Source of the DNA: Aquila chrysaetos chrysaetos
Lineage: Eukaryota; Chordata; Aves; Accipitriformes; Accipitridae
Length of the DNA: 64,000 bases
Reading direction: 5' to 3'
NCBI RefSeq assembly: GCF_900496995.4
Contig: NC_044005.1
Location: 18,295,363-18,359,362, forward strand
The notes under the pieces are model-generated. The model ran no database searches and had not been told where the DNA came from. It worked only from the letters and a program-made list of their open reading frames with translations. Made by a program: the position numbers and the translations under genes. How positions within the stretch are numbered: position 1 is the stretch's first letter; each line of letters starts with the position of its first letter. This document shows, one piece after another, positions 1 through 12,223 of the stretch.

Positions 1-35
1 GTGGTATTCCTGAAGGTAACGGATTTTGGAAGCAA
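1..35 (-). CDS. UNC79: UNC79 coding exon 2, 5' part (runs off the window)
   Basis: Read on the minus strand from 35 to 1, this stretch encodes TT-GCT-TCC-AAA-ATC-CGT and onward, giving (F)ASKIRYLQEYH. From memory this follows MSTKAEQ at the N-terminus of vertebrate UNC79. UNC79 is a very large, mostly helical protein that with UNC80 forms the auxiliary part of the NALCN sodium-leak channel complex in neurons and sets resting excitability. The exon is preceded by an excellent acceptor (positions 62-36: a T-rich tract ending TTTTATGTAG). Its first two bases complete the phenylalanine codon begun by the single T left at the end of exon 1, so the phase agrees. The exon is cut by the window edge after the CAC histidine codon. 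Protein identity is by recognition of the motif plus synteny with BTBD7; no alignment was run. Confidence 0.9.
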   Translation of the reverse strand, partial: MLPKSVTFRNT

Positions 36-62
36 CTACATAAAAGACAAAAAACAAACACA
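36..62 (-). other. UNC79: UNC79 intron 1 splice acceptor and polypyrimidine tract
   Basis: On the minus strand the 27 bases before exon 2 are almost all T with a few G and C, and they end in TATGTAG. AG occupies 37-36. A plausible branch region (CTAAATTAAAG on the minus strand) lies about 15-25 bases further upstream, though the exact branch A cannot be fixed by eye. Confidence 0.85.
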
Positions 63-3000
63 GAAACTTTAATTTAGGTTTTTTGCAGACTTTGACAGAA
101 TCATATCTGTTCCTACCATTTCTGATTTCTTTTTTAATTTATAAATTAAACTGTAAGAACCAGAAAAGTCTCTCCATTCCTTCTATTTTGACTTAATAAA
201 TTGAACACTCTAGTGCAAGAGTGCCAAGGGGAAAGCATAGAAATGAATGCCTGCATCTGTATTAGACCAAGTTAGTGTTAGCAAATTAAAAAAAAGAAAG
301 GAAAAAAAAAACCAAACAGTAAAACCACAACAAAAAACCTAACCAAACAAAAAAAACCCAATGCACTTCTGTGTCTCCAAGCATCTCAAGATTCATTCAT
401 AATGAATGAGTCACTGGATCACAGGAGGTTCATGTGAGATGGATAAATATTTCTACAGCCAAAGCAGAGAGATAAGCTAAGACAGAGAAAGCTTATGTGA
501 TTTACTTTAGGCCATACATTTACTTTATGCAATGAACTGAAGATATGAAAAGATATGTGCTGTTTATTCATGTGTCTTAGGAAATCTGATCAAGCAGGTG
601 AGGGGATTTCAAAGAGCAGTAGGAGCTCTACACCTTTACTGAAACCATTTTTTTGTTGTTTTAGAAATAGCGGGTCTATTTTCTAATAGAGATCCCTGTT
701 CAGTACTGGAAAAAAAGGATTACCCACAATAGCTGCAATACCTTCCATTGCCTTATATGGTACAAGACAGTCTCATGCAGAGACACCTGAGCACACTCAA
801 CTATCTTTTGCTCTGCTCAGACTAATCAACTCGGCTGAGAAACAGAATGCATTGGCTGTGGCAGAGGGCTGCACCAGCTCAACTGCGCTTCCAGCTAGAC
901 TGCTCAGCAGTTGTTCATAGCATCACTCTGTGCAGACACAGCCTCAATGAAAGCAGAGCTGGCTGGGAACTCTTAATCATGTTAAAAATGCACCAAGACT
1001 GTGTAATAGGCAGTTAAAAGGGGAGATGCTTCTCAATGACTTCAGCCCTTAAGCATACGGATTATGACAGTCTTTCACTAGACCAAGATATACCCTGTTC
1101 CCCTACAGGGCTCCTTCAGTGTGGAAGATAAATCATGCTTCCTAAATGAGCAATTAGTCAATACTTTGTTTTATTCTCATTGTTTCTCTTTATTAAAGAA
1201 TGAATACCGTTTAGTCCTCTATCGAACAGAAGGGCACTAACTTCCTGAAAGACATCGCTATGCCTCCCACTGCTACTGTATCTGAACGTTTCATGAGCAT
1301 TCTGATTTTTTTCTGTATCATTGACAAGTTGAATGAGAAGGGGTGACACTGTATCCATATTACAGAAAAAGACTGAAGGACAGACACCAAGAGCGAAGTG
1401 TCTGCAACCGCTGTTGGAGGCTCAGCTTGAGATACTGAGTCATTTTGCCAGTATAGATAGCAGTATGTACTGGACTTTCACATCCAGTAAACAAAAGCAT
1501 CTGTGAGTGCCCAGTCACACAACAAATGAGGTTTGACAATTTCAAGTCAGTTATCCATAAAATGAGGAACACTCAAACAATCATCAAGCGAAGAATACTG
1601 TTTGCTTGAATTGCATGACAAGAAACCCAGTCTTCCAGCACCCAACTGCCCTCATCATGATCGTCCTTTCTCCCATTTCCTGCTGTACTGACTGTAGCCT
1701 TCCAATTTCTGCAGCAAGTGAAGCTCCTACAGAGAAAATTCTCCCTTGTGATATTACCCTGCTTCATCACAGGGAGCAAGCCTGTCATGTGACTGAACAG
1801 GGCTGGGGTCTATGGGAAAAAGGCAGGTAAAAATGCAATTACGGACACTGTCATAATGCATACGCAAAAGTAATAAACTAAAGATGCATAAGCAACTTAA
1901 TTATATTTCCTCACTTTTAAGTGTTTTACTTCACAAATTTATTTTAAGGTGATGTTAATGGATCATTAAAATCAATCACTACTTTTTTTCCCCCCAAACT
2001 GAAAACAGAAGTTTTGTCATGTGGACTCAGATTGCTTCAGTATAGCTAGGAAGAAGATGAGAGCCTTTCAGGCCACCACATCAGCCTGTGGCACATGAAC
2101 TGTGCTTTGCAGAAGGTTATCCCTGTCTCTGTGAGACCAGCCATAACCAGCTTCCTACACACGCCCAAAACCTCTGGGGTAGTAACATTTGGTCATCATG
2201 TGTTTCACTCCAGGTTACAGAAGTTTAATTTAGCAGTCCAAGACCTGCTTTCCCCCTCCTCATCCCACACCTCGTTCCTTCTGCCTACTATCTCAGATGT
2301 AGTCCCAGATTTGCAGGTCAATTTACCAGATTATTTAAAGATAGACACTTTTTTTTTTTTTTTTAAACTGTTATGTAGGCCCCTATAAAAACTAATCTAG
2401 ATTAGGTTAGATTAAGAAAGGAATTACTTCATAAATATATTTTGTGACGCTACTTTCTCTTGCTGGGGAAAAAAAAGAATATGAAGCCAGGCATATTTGC
2501 AAAGAAAACAGACCACATTTCACAGTACCCAAGAAAGAACAATTCACAGCAAGATGCACGGTTTACTGTGGCTGCCATGGTTTGCTGTCAGATACCTTTA
2601 ATCTATTTATTTCTATTAATCAGCATTATGACACAATTGTATCAGGCAAAATACCAAAACAGAAAACTTATTTATAAAGCCTAAATATTAACAACAGCTT
2701 TAGGCCAATGGTTTTAACCTCACCTCTCACTTCTGTTTCCCAGAACACTGACAATTTCAGCACAGCCTCCCAGAACACAAAGAACTTTCTGAAGGAAAGC
2801 CCCAGAGCAAAACTTTGCCAGCTTTCAAGATACAGAAGTGTGCAAATGACACAATTTTCTGAGTTTCCGTGCACCCGGAGATACGCTAAAAAAAAAAGTG
2901 ATGTCACTCTGCAGAAGTACTTAGCCATTGTCATAGGGTCATCACATCAAAAAAAATTTTTAAAAAAAGAAAAAAAGAAAAAAGTTATTCCAGTATACCT

Positions 3001-5508
3001 TGCTGGGTATCTCTCCAAGATCTACACAGACCTAACTAAACTCCCTAGCCCTCTTGTAAGCATTGACTGAATGAAGAGTGAAACCATTAGGAGTCTTTAA
3101 AGATGGTCTTGGTTGCTCCACTGTCCTGGAGAAGCACAGAGTGGGCATCAGGCATTCCCAGGACATCACTTACCACAACTAAACACCAGTTACTGCTATT
3201 TAAGGTGAAAAAGAACTAGTTTTCTTTGAATACATAGAACACCTCAGGCATGCCGTGATGAGTCAAATGATGAAAGTCACTGTCAATACCGCTGGTATGA
3301 GATATGAGATGCATGTCGTCACAAAAAAGGGAGGCTTCTCGAGACAATTTCCCAGATTGCCACCATTTTACCTGTTGTTCATACAACCTGCCAAACAGCT
3401 GTGGGGTGGCCACAGATTCATGTTTAGACCAGCGCCTCTTCTGTTCTGATCAGTCTGTTCCCTCATTTGTAGTGTTTTGCTGCTGTTCTTGGTAAATTGA
3501 GATTCATTATGACTTGTGACTTGACTCCTTCCCGAGACATTCTGGTTCTTGCCTGTCAGCCAATGAGGGCAGAAGCAACAACAGGAACAGTTGGGGTTTG
3601 AAGGTTTTCCTGGTAGTGATGTACGCACATCAATATAATCCTTGTCAGAGTCCATCACCACTTGTCAAAAATTGCAGGTGAGGGAATCTTGAAGTTATGT
3701 AGTGACAAAGACATTTGGTAATGCCGTAAGAACTAGTCAGGGGTGCAGCTTTGGTAAACAAAATACATTCAGTAGGTTAAAATGCACAGGATATGTCCAT
3801 TAACCGAATACTCTACCTAGAGCATCATGAAAAAGAACGTTAGGAGGCAGAAAGACCTGAAACCTGGACCCCAAGTAAAACTTAAAATAAGAGCAACAGG
3901 AACATGGCAGGCCAAGATGCAGCATCTTGAACAGTGCAAGGGGATGGAAAGAAAAAATAGCCAAGGACAAAATATGAAAGAGAAGCTCAAACAGAGCAGA
4001 CTAAAAGGATGGAGGTACAGAGAAGGCAGAATAGAAAAGGAAGAAAATGCCAAAGGCTGTGTTGGGACAAAAGGCAGCAGAAATTCTTCCACATGCCAGT
4101 GTGAAAGAAGCATAATTAATGTATCACAAGAAAGAAGAAACAATTACAGAACTGAGGTGGGGGGGTGGGGAAGGCAGAAAGAACAGAACAGTACAGATCC
4201 GAACATTGCACACTTCAAGGCTGCTGCATGGTCAGAACATTGTGTCTCTATGAGGCCAGAAGTGCATCCCTAGAGCAATAAATTAGCATCCACATCATAT
4301 TTTAATATTGACATCATCCATCACTGTAAATTAGCAGAAAACCCTAAAGGAAAAAAATAAAAGTATTATTTTACTTAGATCAGTTCAGCACAGTCGTATA
4401 TAAATACAAGGATCCCTCCCAGCGACCTGGAGGAAGGAGACAGCAAGTCTCAGCACGTGAGGTGTCAGAGCACATCATGTCATCATGACAAACATCAATC
4501 CAACCTACTGGTCACAGACTGCCTGGCTCACAACCATGACACTGTATCAGGAGAGAAAGTAGCTTTGATACAGGCGACAAGCTCGACTACCCTGGTATTT
4601 TTCTTTAAGCCTCCCACCAGGGCTCTTGCAGACGCATCAGTTGTTGTCAACAGTAACAACAGTGGGGAACACTAGCATGGCCCAGCTGCTGACATCCCAA
4701 CTGCCACGTCATCTGATCTTGCTCTGATGGGAGCTAGCCAACATGGTGGTTAAAACATCCGTGGCTGTGAGAAGGCATGCTGGGTCCCGGGCAAGGGGAT
4801 GTCAGCACCTGGGGGGCTCCTACTGGGAGAGACTGGGGGCTGTGGCTGGCAGCGTAGGCAAGACGGTAACACCCAGCCTACATTCACCCAAAAGGTGAAC
4901 AGCACAGGCAAGAATGACAGCACACCTCCCTTCTCGCTCCATCTCGCAGCAAGACCACCTTCAAGATGGCAATACATGGGTCACCTCCCGTCTCTACAGC
5001 CAGATCCCTAGTCTCTCTGATGGCTACATCCTTTAGGACAGGGCACAGCACCGGCAGATGAGGCAGGCTGGACCCTTCCCGCCGCGGGGCCGAGGGCCAC
5101 GCCGGCCGTCTCAATCTTAACTCTCACCCCCCGATCCCCCATTTCTTCCCTCACGTCCCCGGCGCTGCCTTCGCAGAAACAGCCGCCTCCCCAGAAGGGC
5201 CACCCCGCCAGCGAGGCGCGGGGCGGGAGGCGAGAAGCCCCGAGGGCCGCCGCCACCAAGCACTCGGCGGCGGCTGAGACAGAAAGAGCCAGAATGAAGG
5301 CAACCCCCCCCTCCCCTTCCACCAGCTGCTCCGAGGCGGACGCCACAGAACGCGGGAGGAGGCCGGGCAGCGCTACCCCGCCGGGGCGACTGACAGCCGG
5401 CAGCAAGGCAGCGCCATCGGCGGGAAGGCTCCCCCGGCCGCCCGCCCGCCCCCCGCTCCCCTCGGACAGGCCCCGGCCCGCGCCGCGCTGCCCGGCCCCG
5501 CCACTCAC
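36..5508 (-). other. UNC79: UNC79 intron 1 (5473 bp)
   Basis: Non-coding. The donor is GTGAGTGG at 5508-5501 (minus strand) and the acceptor AG is at 37-36. The contents are unique AT-rich sequence with A-rich runs at about 286-360 and 2946-2985 and a T run at about 2349-2364. An open frame at 3827-4273 on the plus strand (148 codons, lysine- and arginine-rich) reflects a purine-rich stretch and looks like no family I know. The last 400 bases before 5040 rise in GC as they approach the CpG island. No transposable element was recognised with confidence. Confidence 0.85.
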
Positions 5509-5530
5509 ACTGCTCCGCCTTAGTGGACAT
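5509..5530 (-). CDS. UNC79: UNC79 coding exon 1, start codon and first 7 codons
   Basis: The minus-strand ATG at 5530-5528 begins ATG TCC ACT AAG GCG GAG CAG T, encoding MSTKAEQ plus the first base of F. An in-frame TGA lies at 5554-5552, so the reading frame cannot extend further upstream. The -3 position is A, a good initiation context. The donor choice is settled by phase: exon 2 begins with TT, so the exon must end at 5509 (CAGT, then GTGAGT) rather than at 5511. Only 22 coding bases sit in this exon. The encoded protein is the UNC79 subunit of the NALCN leak-channel complex at the neuronal plasma membrane. The exon sits inside a strong CpG island, consistent with a promoter-proximal exon. 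Confidence 0.9.
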
Positions 5531-5668
5531 GCTGCCGCCCCGCTCTGCCCCTCAGCCGCCGAGGAGCGCCTGCCCCCCGCCGCGCTCAAGGCGGCGGCGG
5601 CGACGGCTTCACCTCAGCAGCGGTGCCGCTGCCGCTGCCCCTGCCGCAGGGCTGCGGGCCGAGGAGCG

Positions 5669-5705
5669 GCGGGCGGGCGGGCGGGGCGGGGCTGGGCTGG
5701 GCGGG
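5669..5705. promoter_or_regulatory. GC-box cluster with G-quadruplex potential
   Basis: The plus strand has about eight runs of three or four G separated by one to three bases, including a GGGGCGGGGC Sp1/KLF-type box at 5683-5692. It lies about 140-175 bp upstream of the UNC79 ATG, a typical core-promoter distance. Quadruplex formation is inferred from G-run spacing only. Confidence 0.55.
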
Positions 5706-6030
5706 AACGCACTCTTAAAGGGAAAGCGCGTCTGGCGGCTGCGGAGCGGGGGCCGCTTCGCACGGAGGTCTCGCAAACGAAGGGGCGGGCGGAGGGCCGT
5801 CCGCCCTGGGGCAGCCCTGAAGCACCCGCCCCAGGCGGGGATGTCACCCCGCCGAAGCGCCGAGTTTGGCGCAGCTGCCGGGCCGGAAGATCTCGATGAG
5901 ACCCCCCGGGCCTCGGCGGTGCTCCCCGGGGCGTCGAGGGTGTTTGGGACTGCTGAGGGGGCTGGTGGTGCGCACCTCCCGGGCCGACGCCCCGCTCTGC
6001 GGGGAGCTGCAAGAGGGGGAGCGCGGAGCT

Positions 6031-8352
6031 GGGCCAGGGACGGTGGCATTGTTGTCAGGGGTTCTTGATGGGGCTGTGTCTGTGGACTCCGTTTTATTCT
6101 TTGCTTGAGACAGGAATGTTGTTTCCTCGAGTACTTCTCCCCTCGCCCCCCTGGGCTCCAGCTGTGTACCTCAGGAGGGCTTGCCATCAGGTGCCTCTGG
6201 CCCGTTTCCCCGCTTGTTTCCATACTGTGACAAGCATCTCAGGACCGTCATGCCTTCCCGGAGGAGACAACGGCTGAGCTCAGCCCCGGCTGCCTCCCCT
6301 CTCTGTCACCAGATCCCAGCTATGATTACTGCCCCAGGAGCCATCAGTGCAAGTCAAAGGTGGGATCGGAAGACCGGTTGTGGTTGGACTACAGTAATAA
6401 CAACACAATTCATTTGCTCCAAGAGAAATTAGTTCACCAGCGTGTGTCCTGTCAGCTTCTCCAGTGTCCCGACTTGGCCTTACCAGGTCTCGGAAATGAA
6501 TGGCTGGCTACAAGTTTCCTCTCTGAAACTTTCCAAAACAGTTTTTCAGATCCTCACACCTCTGAGAAAGGCATGTGCAAGCAGTAGTATTTCATCAGCC
6601 AGGGCATGGGAGCCTTGATGTTTATAGATAAAAAGCCAGTTGCAACAGACTCTCCTCAAAACACTGGGCTGCGTAAGATGAGTAGGCCTGCGGCAGCCGG
6701 AGGGAACTGTGCTGTGGAGGTGGAGGAAATAGGTACCTTTTATTATTCATCATGCAAGGCAGTGCCTCCAAATTACTGCTGCCCTGATTTGGGGACGATG
6801 CACATTCTGTGCCAGGAACTACGGTAAAGGGGCAGATGCTGTTTGCTGGCATTTAACAGGTTGGCTTTTTTTCTCAAAGCAATCTTCTAAAAATACTGCA
6901 TGTGCAATGTTTTTTCAACAGCGCTTAATTAGGTCCAAAACAGAGCTCTTGCTGCATTTCGTTGAGGCCATAGTTCTTTCCACATTCCCTGCTGCTTGTG
7001 AGCCCCAAAGAGAGAGCGGAGCCAACTTAAACTACTACCACTGGCTAGTATGAATAAGCTGCCATGACTATAGTGGGACTGATCAGCAACTAAAAGGCAT
7101 GAATTAACTGGTAGAGGAGTCTCCTCCATTTCCCTGAGCAGTACTTCACAAAACCAAAGAGCATTCACCCATTCCTATATGTGGTTTGCTCCTTCTTCCT
7201 GTTGAGCTCACTGCAAGATCATGTAGGTTGCTACTTGAGGATTCAAGTTTTCTCTTTTACACTTAAACATTTAAGAGTGAACAGTTAAGTTTATTCTTTT
7301 ATTAGAAACTGACATGTGATACCAGATCCTACTGAAGTCAATGAGAGTTTTTCTATTTATTTTTATTTAATGAAGTGCCCAGGGAGGTCATGTGGTGCTA
7401 CAAGCCCCACTTCCCCCAACCCTAGTCTCACAACATAGAACATCAGTGATTGAAATATAGACAAATGGCTTTCAGACTTAATTGAAATAGGCTGTTGAAG
7501 GCAGGTTTCGTCTTGAGCTTGAATTTCTGTCTGTTGATGCAACAAATCAATCTGAACTGCTTTATTGCTCATTACAGAACAATAGGGAACTCTCTGCACT
7601 GAGAGGAACTGAGCTCCCATAGGTATCCTTTAAAATATACCAAGTGTTCACATACCACTGTGGTGAGCCTACTAAAAACACTCAGGATGATAAAGCAGGA
7701 ATACACTGAGAAAATATGAATTCCATTTCTCATGTAAAATTTCTTCTTTGGTTTAAGTGCCTGCAAATTGCAGCTATGCCTGCATTTATTGAACAAGGCC
7801 TATACAGTTCAGCATGTAATTCAGGTACATGAAAAGCAATTTATTGCTTATGAGTCATTCTGCATGCCTAAACAATACCTAAGCCCCGAATAAATCCTGA
7901 TACAAGTCATCTGTTATTTGGTCAAACAATTTGATAGATTTGCCTAGTTTGTTAATACAAGTATAGAGACTTGTGCTTTAAATTGTGAACAAATGTCATA
8001 AAGGAGCAAATACAGAAACATGGCACTCTGGGAATTAATTTCTCAAGTCCCTGTGCTGAATAGAAGTCACCATTTCTCAGCAAAATCCTCATGAATTTGC
8101 CTAATAAAATGGGTACAGTCCTCCACTGGAAACATTTTTAAGCAGCTAAGGTTTATGTCCATATCCTTTTTACCTCTGCATGCACTCAGTTAAGAGAAAA
8201 CATAAAAGCTGCAGGCATCTGAAAGTCCACAAGTCATTAATGCAAGAACATATTTTTAACTATAAATTCATGGGGAATGGAAAACTTACATACCAACTGA
8301 TGAAAACCAAAAAGAACAAATGGTGCTTTTCTGAGTTCATGAGTACAAATTT
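6031..8352. other. Intergenic, no recognised feature
   Basis: GC content falls from the island into ordinary unique sequence. Short open frames on both strands are uninformative. No repeat family was recognised. Confidence 0.6.
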
Positions 8353-8429
8353 CACAGAATCATAGAATCACTGAGGTTGGAAGGAGCTTCTGGAGCTTGT
8401 CTACTCCAACTTCCCTGCTCAAAGCAAGG

Positions 8430-8627
8430 TCAACTACAGCAGATTGCTCGGGGCCATGTCCAGTCAGGTCCAAATAACTGCAAGGATGGAGACCCCACAA
8501 CCTCTCTAAGCAACCTGTTCCAAGGTTTGACCATCCTCACAGTAGAAAAAGTTTTTCTTATGTTTAAGTGGAATTTCCCGTATTTCAGTTTGTGCCCATT
8601 GCCTCTGGTCCTGTCACTGACTGCCAC
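8430..8627 (-). pseudogene. CR1 ORF2 C-terminal remnant
   Basis: The frame contains [21 protein letters not shown] and [14 protein letters not shown], the conserved C-terminus of CR1 ORF2 just before the 3' untranslated region. It is out of register with the reverse-transcriptase fragment because of accumulated indels. Confidence 0.85.
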
Positions 8628-9217
8628 TAAGAAATGTCTGGCTCCATCTTCTTACTCCCTCCCCTCAGGTATTTATACATGTTGACAAGACACCCCCCCA
8701 AGCCTTTTCCCATTGAGGCTAAACAATCCCTGCTCTCTCAGCCTCTCCTCACATGACAGGTGCTCCAGTCTTTTCATCGTCTAGTCCTTCCCTTGACTCA
8801 CTCTAGTATGTCTGTGTCTTTCTTGTACTGGTGAGCCCAGAATGAGACACAGCACTCCAGACAGGGTCTCACCAGTGCTGGGTAGAGGGGAATAGTCACC
8901 TCCCTTGACCAGCTGGCCATGCTCTTCCAAATGCAGCCCAGGGTCCTGTTGGCCTTCTTGCTACAAAAGCTCATTGCTGACTCACGGTCAACTTGGTGTC
9001 TGCCAGGACCCCCAGGTCCTTCTCTGCAGAGCTGCTTTCCAGCTGGTCGGCTCCTAGCCTGTACTGGTGCTTAAGTTATTCCTCCCAAGGTGCAGGACTT
9101 GAATTTTCATCTGTTGAACTTCATCAAACTCCTGTTGTCCCACTTCTCCAGCCTCTCAAGATCCATCTGAATGGCAGCACAAACATCTGGTGTATCAACT
9201 GCTCCTCCAAGTTTTGT

Positions 9218-9229
9218 ATCATCTGCATA
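9218..9229 (-). other. CR1 reverse-transcriptase YADD box
   Basis: On the minus strand TAT GCA GAT GAT encodes Y-A-D-D, followed by TKLGG, the usual CR1 context. It is the metal-binding catalytic motif of the polymerase palm. The motif survives although the frame upstream is broken. Confidence 0.85.
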
Positions 9230-9480
9230 TTTGCAGAGGGTGTCCCATCAGCTGGGTCACTGACAAAGATGTGAAACAGTACTGGCCCGGTATTGACCCC
9301 TGCAGTACAGCACTAGTGACTGGTTTTCAGCTGGACTTTGTGCCACTGATCACAACCCTTTAAGCCTGGCAGTTTGTTTGACCGTTTTTCAATGCACATC
9401 ATTGTCAACTTATCTAGTCCATACTTGATCAGTTTGTCAGTGCCGATGTTACTGGAGACAGTGATGAAAATCTTGCTGAA

Positions 9481-10124
9481 CTAAAGATAAATATCCACTG
9501 CTCTCCCCTCATCCACCAAGCTAGTCATTTTGTTGTAGAAGGCTCTTGGGTTGGTCTGGCTTGATTTTCCCTTTGTAAATCCACACTGACTACTCTCAAT
9601 CACCTTCTTGTCCTTAATGTGTTTGCAACTGCTTTCCAGGATTGTCTGCTCCATCATCTTCCCAGGGATCAAGGTAAGGCTAAATAGCCTATAGTTTCCT
9701 GGATCCTCCTGATTGTCCTTGAAAATAGGAGTGACATTTGCTTTCTTCTGTTTCTCAGGACTTTCTCCCAGTTCCCTTGGCCTTTTAAAGATAATCAAAA
9801 GCAGCCTTACAATGACATTGGCCAACTCCCTCAGCACTTGCATGTGCGTCCTATTATGTCTCATGGACTTGTGTATGTCTCTTTTTTTTCTACTGGCAGG
9901 TAAGTCTTCCTTGTTCCAGAATGTCCCACTGGCCTCAGGGCCTGGGATTCCTGAAAGAAGGTCCTACCAGAAAAGACCAAAGTAAAGGAGACATTGAGTA
10001 GTTCAGCCTTTTTAATTTCATTCATCACCAGGTCCCCTGTCCCATTCAGCAATGGACCCACATATTCCCTAGCCTTCCTTTTGCTGCTGATGTCCCTGCA
10101 GAAGCCCTTCTCATTGCTCTTCAT
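9481..10124 (-). pseudogene. CR1 ORF2 remnant, linker and N-terminal reverse transcriptase
   Basis: Two overlapping open frames (10124-9861 and 9864-9481), offset by a frameshift, hold recognisable CR1 ORF2 sequence. The first has the GPLLNGTGDLV and KAELLNVSF stretches of the linker. The second has KKANVTPIFK, DPGNYR, SLTLIPGKMMEQ and GFTKGKSSQTN, which are fingers/palm blocks of CR1-clade reverse transcriptase. The second frame stops just after the position of the expected DFSKAFDTV block, which is disrupted. The original enzyme primed reverse transcription at genomic nicks; this copy cannot do so. Confidence 0.88.
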
Positions 10125-10372
10125 GTTCCCTCAACAGATTCAATACCTGGAGGGCCTTGCTTTTCCTAACCCCATCTCTACACAGTCAGCCAGTATTTCT
10201 GTGTTCCTCATAGGTCACTTGCTCCTGCTTTCACGTCTTGTACACTTCATTTTTATGTTTGACTTGTCAGGAACACCTTGTTCATCCATGCAAGCCTCCT
10301 GTGACCTGTGCTTGACTTTGTCCATGTTGGGAGGGACTATTCTGGCACTTGAAGGAGGTGATCCTTGAAAAT

Positions 10373-12223
10373 CAGTCAGTTGGATGTCTGGATATTAAGG
10401 TGAAAAACTATATTCAAAAGAGCTACAAAATATACCTACCTCTTACAGAGGAATTAGTTATAAAACACATTCTCTGTTTCACTGACTGAAGAGACTTAAT
10501 TCTCATATTTCCTTCTACTGTGGCTTTTGCAGGATGAGGTAGATAAGGTTTGGGAAGCATACTGTTTGTGTACTTTGTGCTGGTTTTTAACTAAACTTTG
10601 TCTGCCTTAACAGTGTGCATTGCAGTTACAACATAATTCAAGAATAAATTAATGAAATCTACTGTAAGAAGAAAAGAAGTCATCCAGAGCTGAACTTACT
10701 ATTTATGTGACTGTTGTCACTTTGGATTACATTTTCAAGTATTCAGCTCTGAACAGACACAAAATCTAGTGTTGTTAATTTGTTTTAATCTCCAAGCATT
10801 AACAAATCTACTTTTAGAAAGGTAATCCTTTCTGAAAAATACAAAATCCTAAGCTCTCCTACCTTTAATCATGTACAGAAAATTTCTTAAATTGTTCATA
10901 AATTAAAGTGAATGTATGTATATATAAAAAGTAAGTCTGTCTATCTATCTGTTTACAGGTATATATGTATGCATTTGTATATAGAGGTGTTCACTCTTGC
11001 CAACTCTTGATACATTCTCATGGTGTTTTCCTTAAAGGCTCAGCTTCCAGAGTCAGGAAATTACATGAATCTGTATTTGAATTTTAAATAAAAGTTAGTT
11101 CTTGTCTGACACATTCAGAGACTCAAATGCAATATAAACGATGTTTGAAACAAATGAGGATTTCAGTGCCTAAATGGGAGGCAAAGACCTAAATGCTTTG
11201 TAAGTTTTATCAAACAACACAAAACAAAGACAGCCGACTTCCAATTTAATTTATTTTAAGGCAATGTCTCGATTTTTTGAAATTTCCTCACAGTTTCTGG
11301 CAGAAAGTTATTATTAACTGCATTGTGATAGCGATATTAAACCTGCAGTAGTGGTGGGGAAATGTTTGGAATGTCTCAAATTCTTGCTTTAATCACTGCA
11401 GGCTTATCTGAATTGAAGGCTCTGCCATGAGACAAAGGAGGCAAGGGAGAGGAGAATCTGCCTGGAAGAAAAGCAAAACATAACGAGTCAATTGGAGCAG
11501 GAGAGGGCGAGCACTCAGGACTTTTCAACCCACATGGTGCTCGCTAGGTATTTACCAGGCTAACCTAGCCCAGATGCAAGGTGCTTGGTATGGGACTGGA
11601 GTCCCTGAACAGATCCCATGTAGGGACCAACCTCCTCCCTGTCAAATTCAAAGAGCAGATGGACTCCCTCAGGCTCAGACATGTGCATTTGACAGCAATA
11701 GTTAGACTCCATTAAATTTAATTTGTCCCTAAATCTTTGCTCTCTGTAAGCATTAATCTTCATGAATGATGGTAAAATAGATAATCGCTTGAGGAAAAAG
11801 TCTATCTGGGATTAAACTGAACCATTAGGCTCAACTCAGGCTACAGCATGTATCCTGGTTGACACAGGATGATTTCTGGAGCTGTTCCTCAGGACTCAGA
11901 CACCTGTGTGAACTGGCATCAGCCAAGAGACAGTGAACAGGGAAGGCACCTCTTCTTGCTCACGGAAGATCATGTCTATGCACAAAGGTAACATAGTATT
12001 ACTGACAGCTTGTATAGTCTTTTGTGGGAAAATAATTTCTTCTGAGGAGGAGATACCCAATCTTAGCCTCTGTGCTGAGACTTAAAAATGCAAGGAAAAC
12101 TTCCTCTCTCGCCTTTGGTGTTACTATCACACAGCACTATGTACAGAAAAAAAAATCAACCAGACCTCCTGCTGTGGGAGGACAAGAATGTAGCTATTCT
12201 GATGAAGGTGTAGAGTCTAGTAG
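10373..12223. other. Intergenic, no recognised feature
   Basis: AT-rich unique sequence. A short stretch near 10915-10990 is rich in TATA, GTAT and CTAT repeats. Nothing gene-like was found. Confidence 0.6.

Larger units (their letters stand above)
5060..6030 (-). promoter_or_regulatory. UNC79: CpG island, probable UNC79 promoter and 5' UTR
   Basis: About 1 kb of very GC-rich, CpG-dense DNA surrounds the UNC79 start codon, against AT-rich flanks. It contains CGG runs near 5589-5605 and many GC boxes. No TATA box is placed convincingly, which is usual for this promoter type. The transcription start is inferred to lie upstream of 5530 (towards 5700), but the exact site cannot be read. Long open frames on both strands here are products of high GC content and are not annotated. 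Confidence 0.8.
8353..10372 (-). mobile_element. CR1 LINE, 5'-truncated, minus strand
   Basis: This is an avian CR1 non-LTR retrotransposon read from about 10372 down to 8353. The 3' end on the minus strand is the CR1 signature, GATTCTATG followed by ATTCTGTG, with no poly-A. Upstream, in order, are remnants of the ORF2 linker (about 10370-10130), the start of the reverse transcriptase, a YADD catalytic box and the C-terminal region. CR1 copies are usually 5'-truncated, and this one keeps roughly the last 2 kb. Stops and frameshifts break the frame, so it is dead. The 5' boundary is approximate. No target-site duplication was looked for successfully, and CR1 typically makes none that is clear. 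Confidence 0.93.

Noticed and set aside
3827-4273. 148-codon plus-strand frame rich in K, R and Q inside UNC79 intron 1
   Set aside because: It lies in a purine-rich stretch, has no recognisable domain and no splice context, and its composition explains its length.
4390-4402. TATATAAATAC on the plus strand as a promoter
   Set aside because: An isolated TATA-like string in an intron with no exon or gene downstream on that strand.
5509-5512. Alternative UNC79 donor GTGTGA at 5510
   Set aside because: Exon 2 begins with TT; using 5510 as donor would leave the wrong phase and a weaker site.
5008-6223. Several open frames of 130-204 codons on both strands
   Set aside because: High GC content removes stop codons. 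Only the ATG at 5530 with its donor at 5508 is supported.
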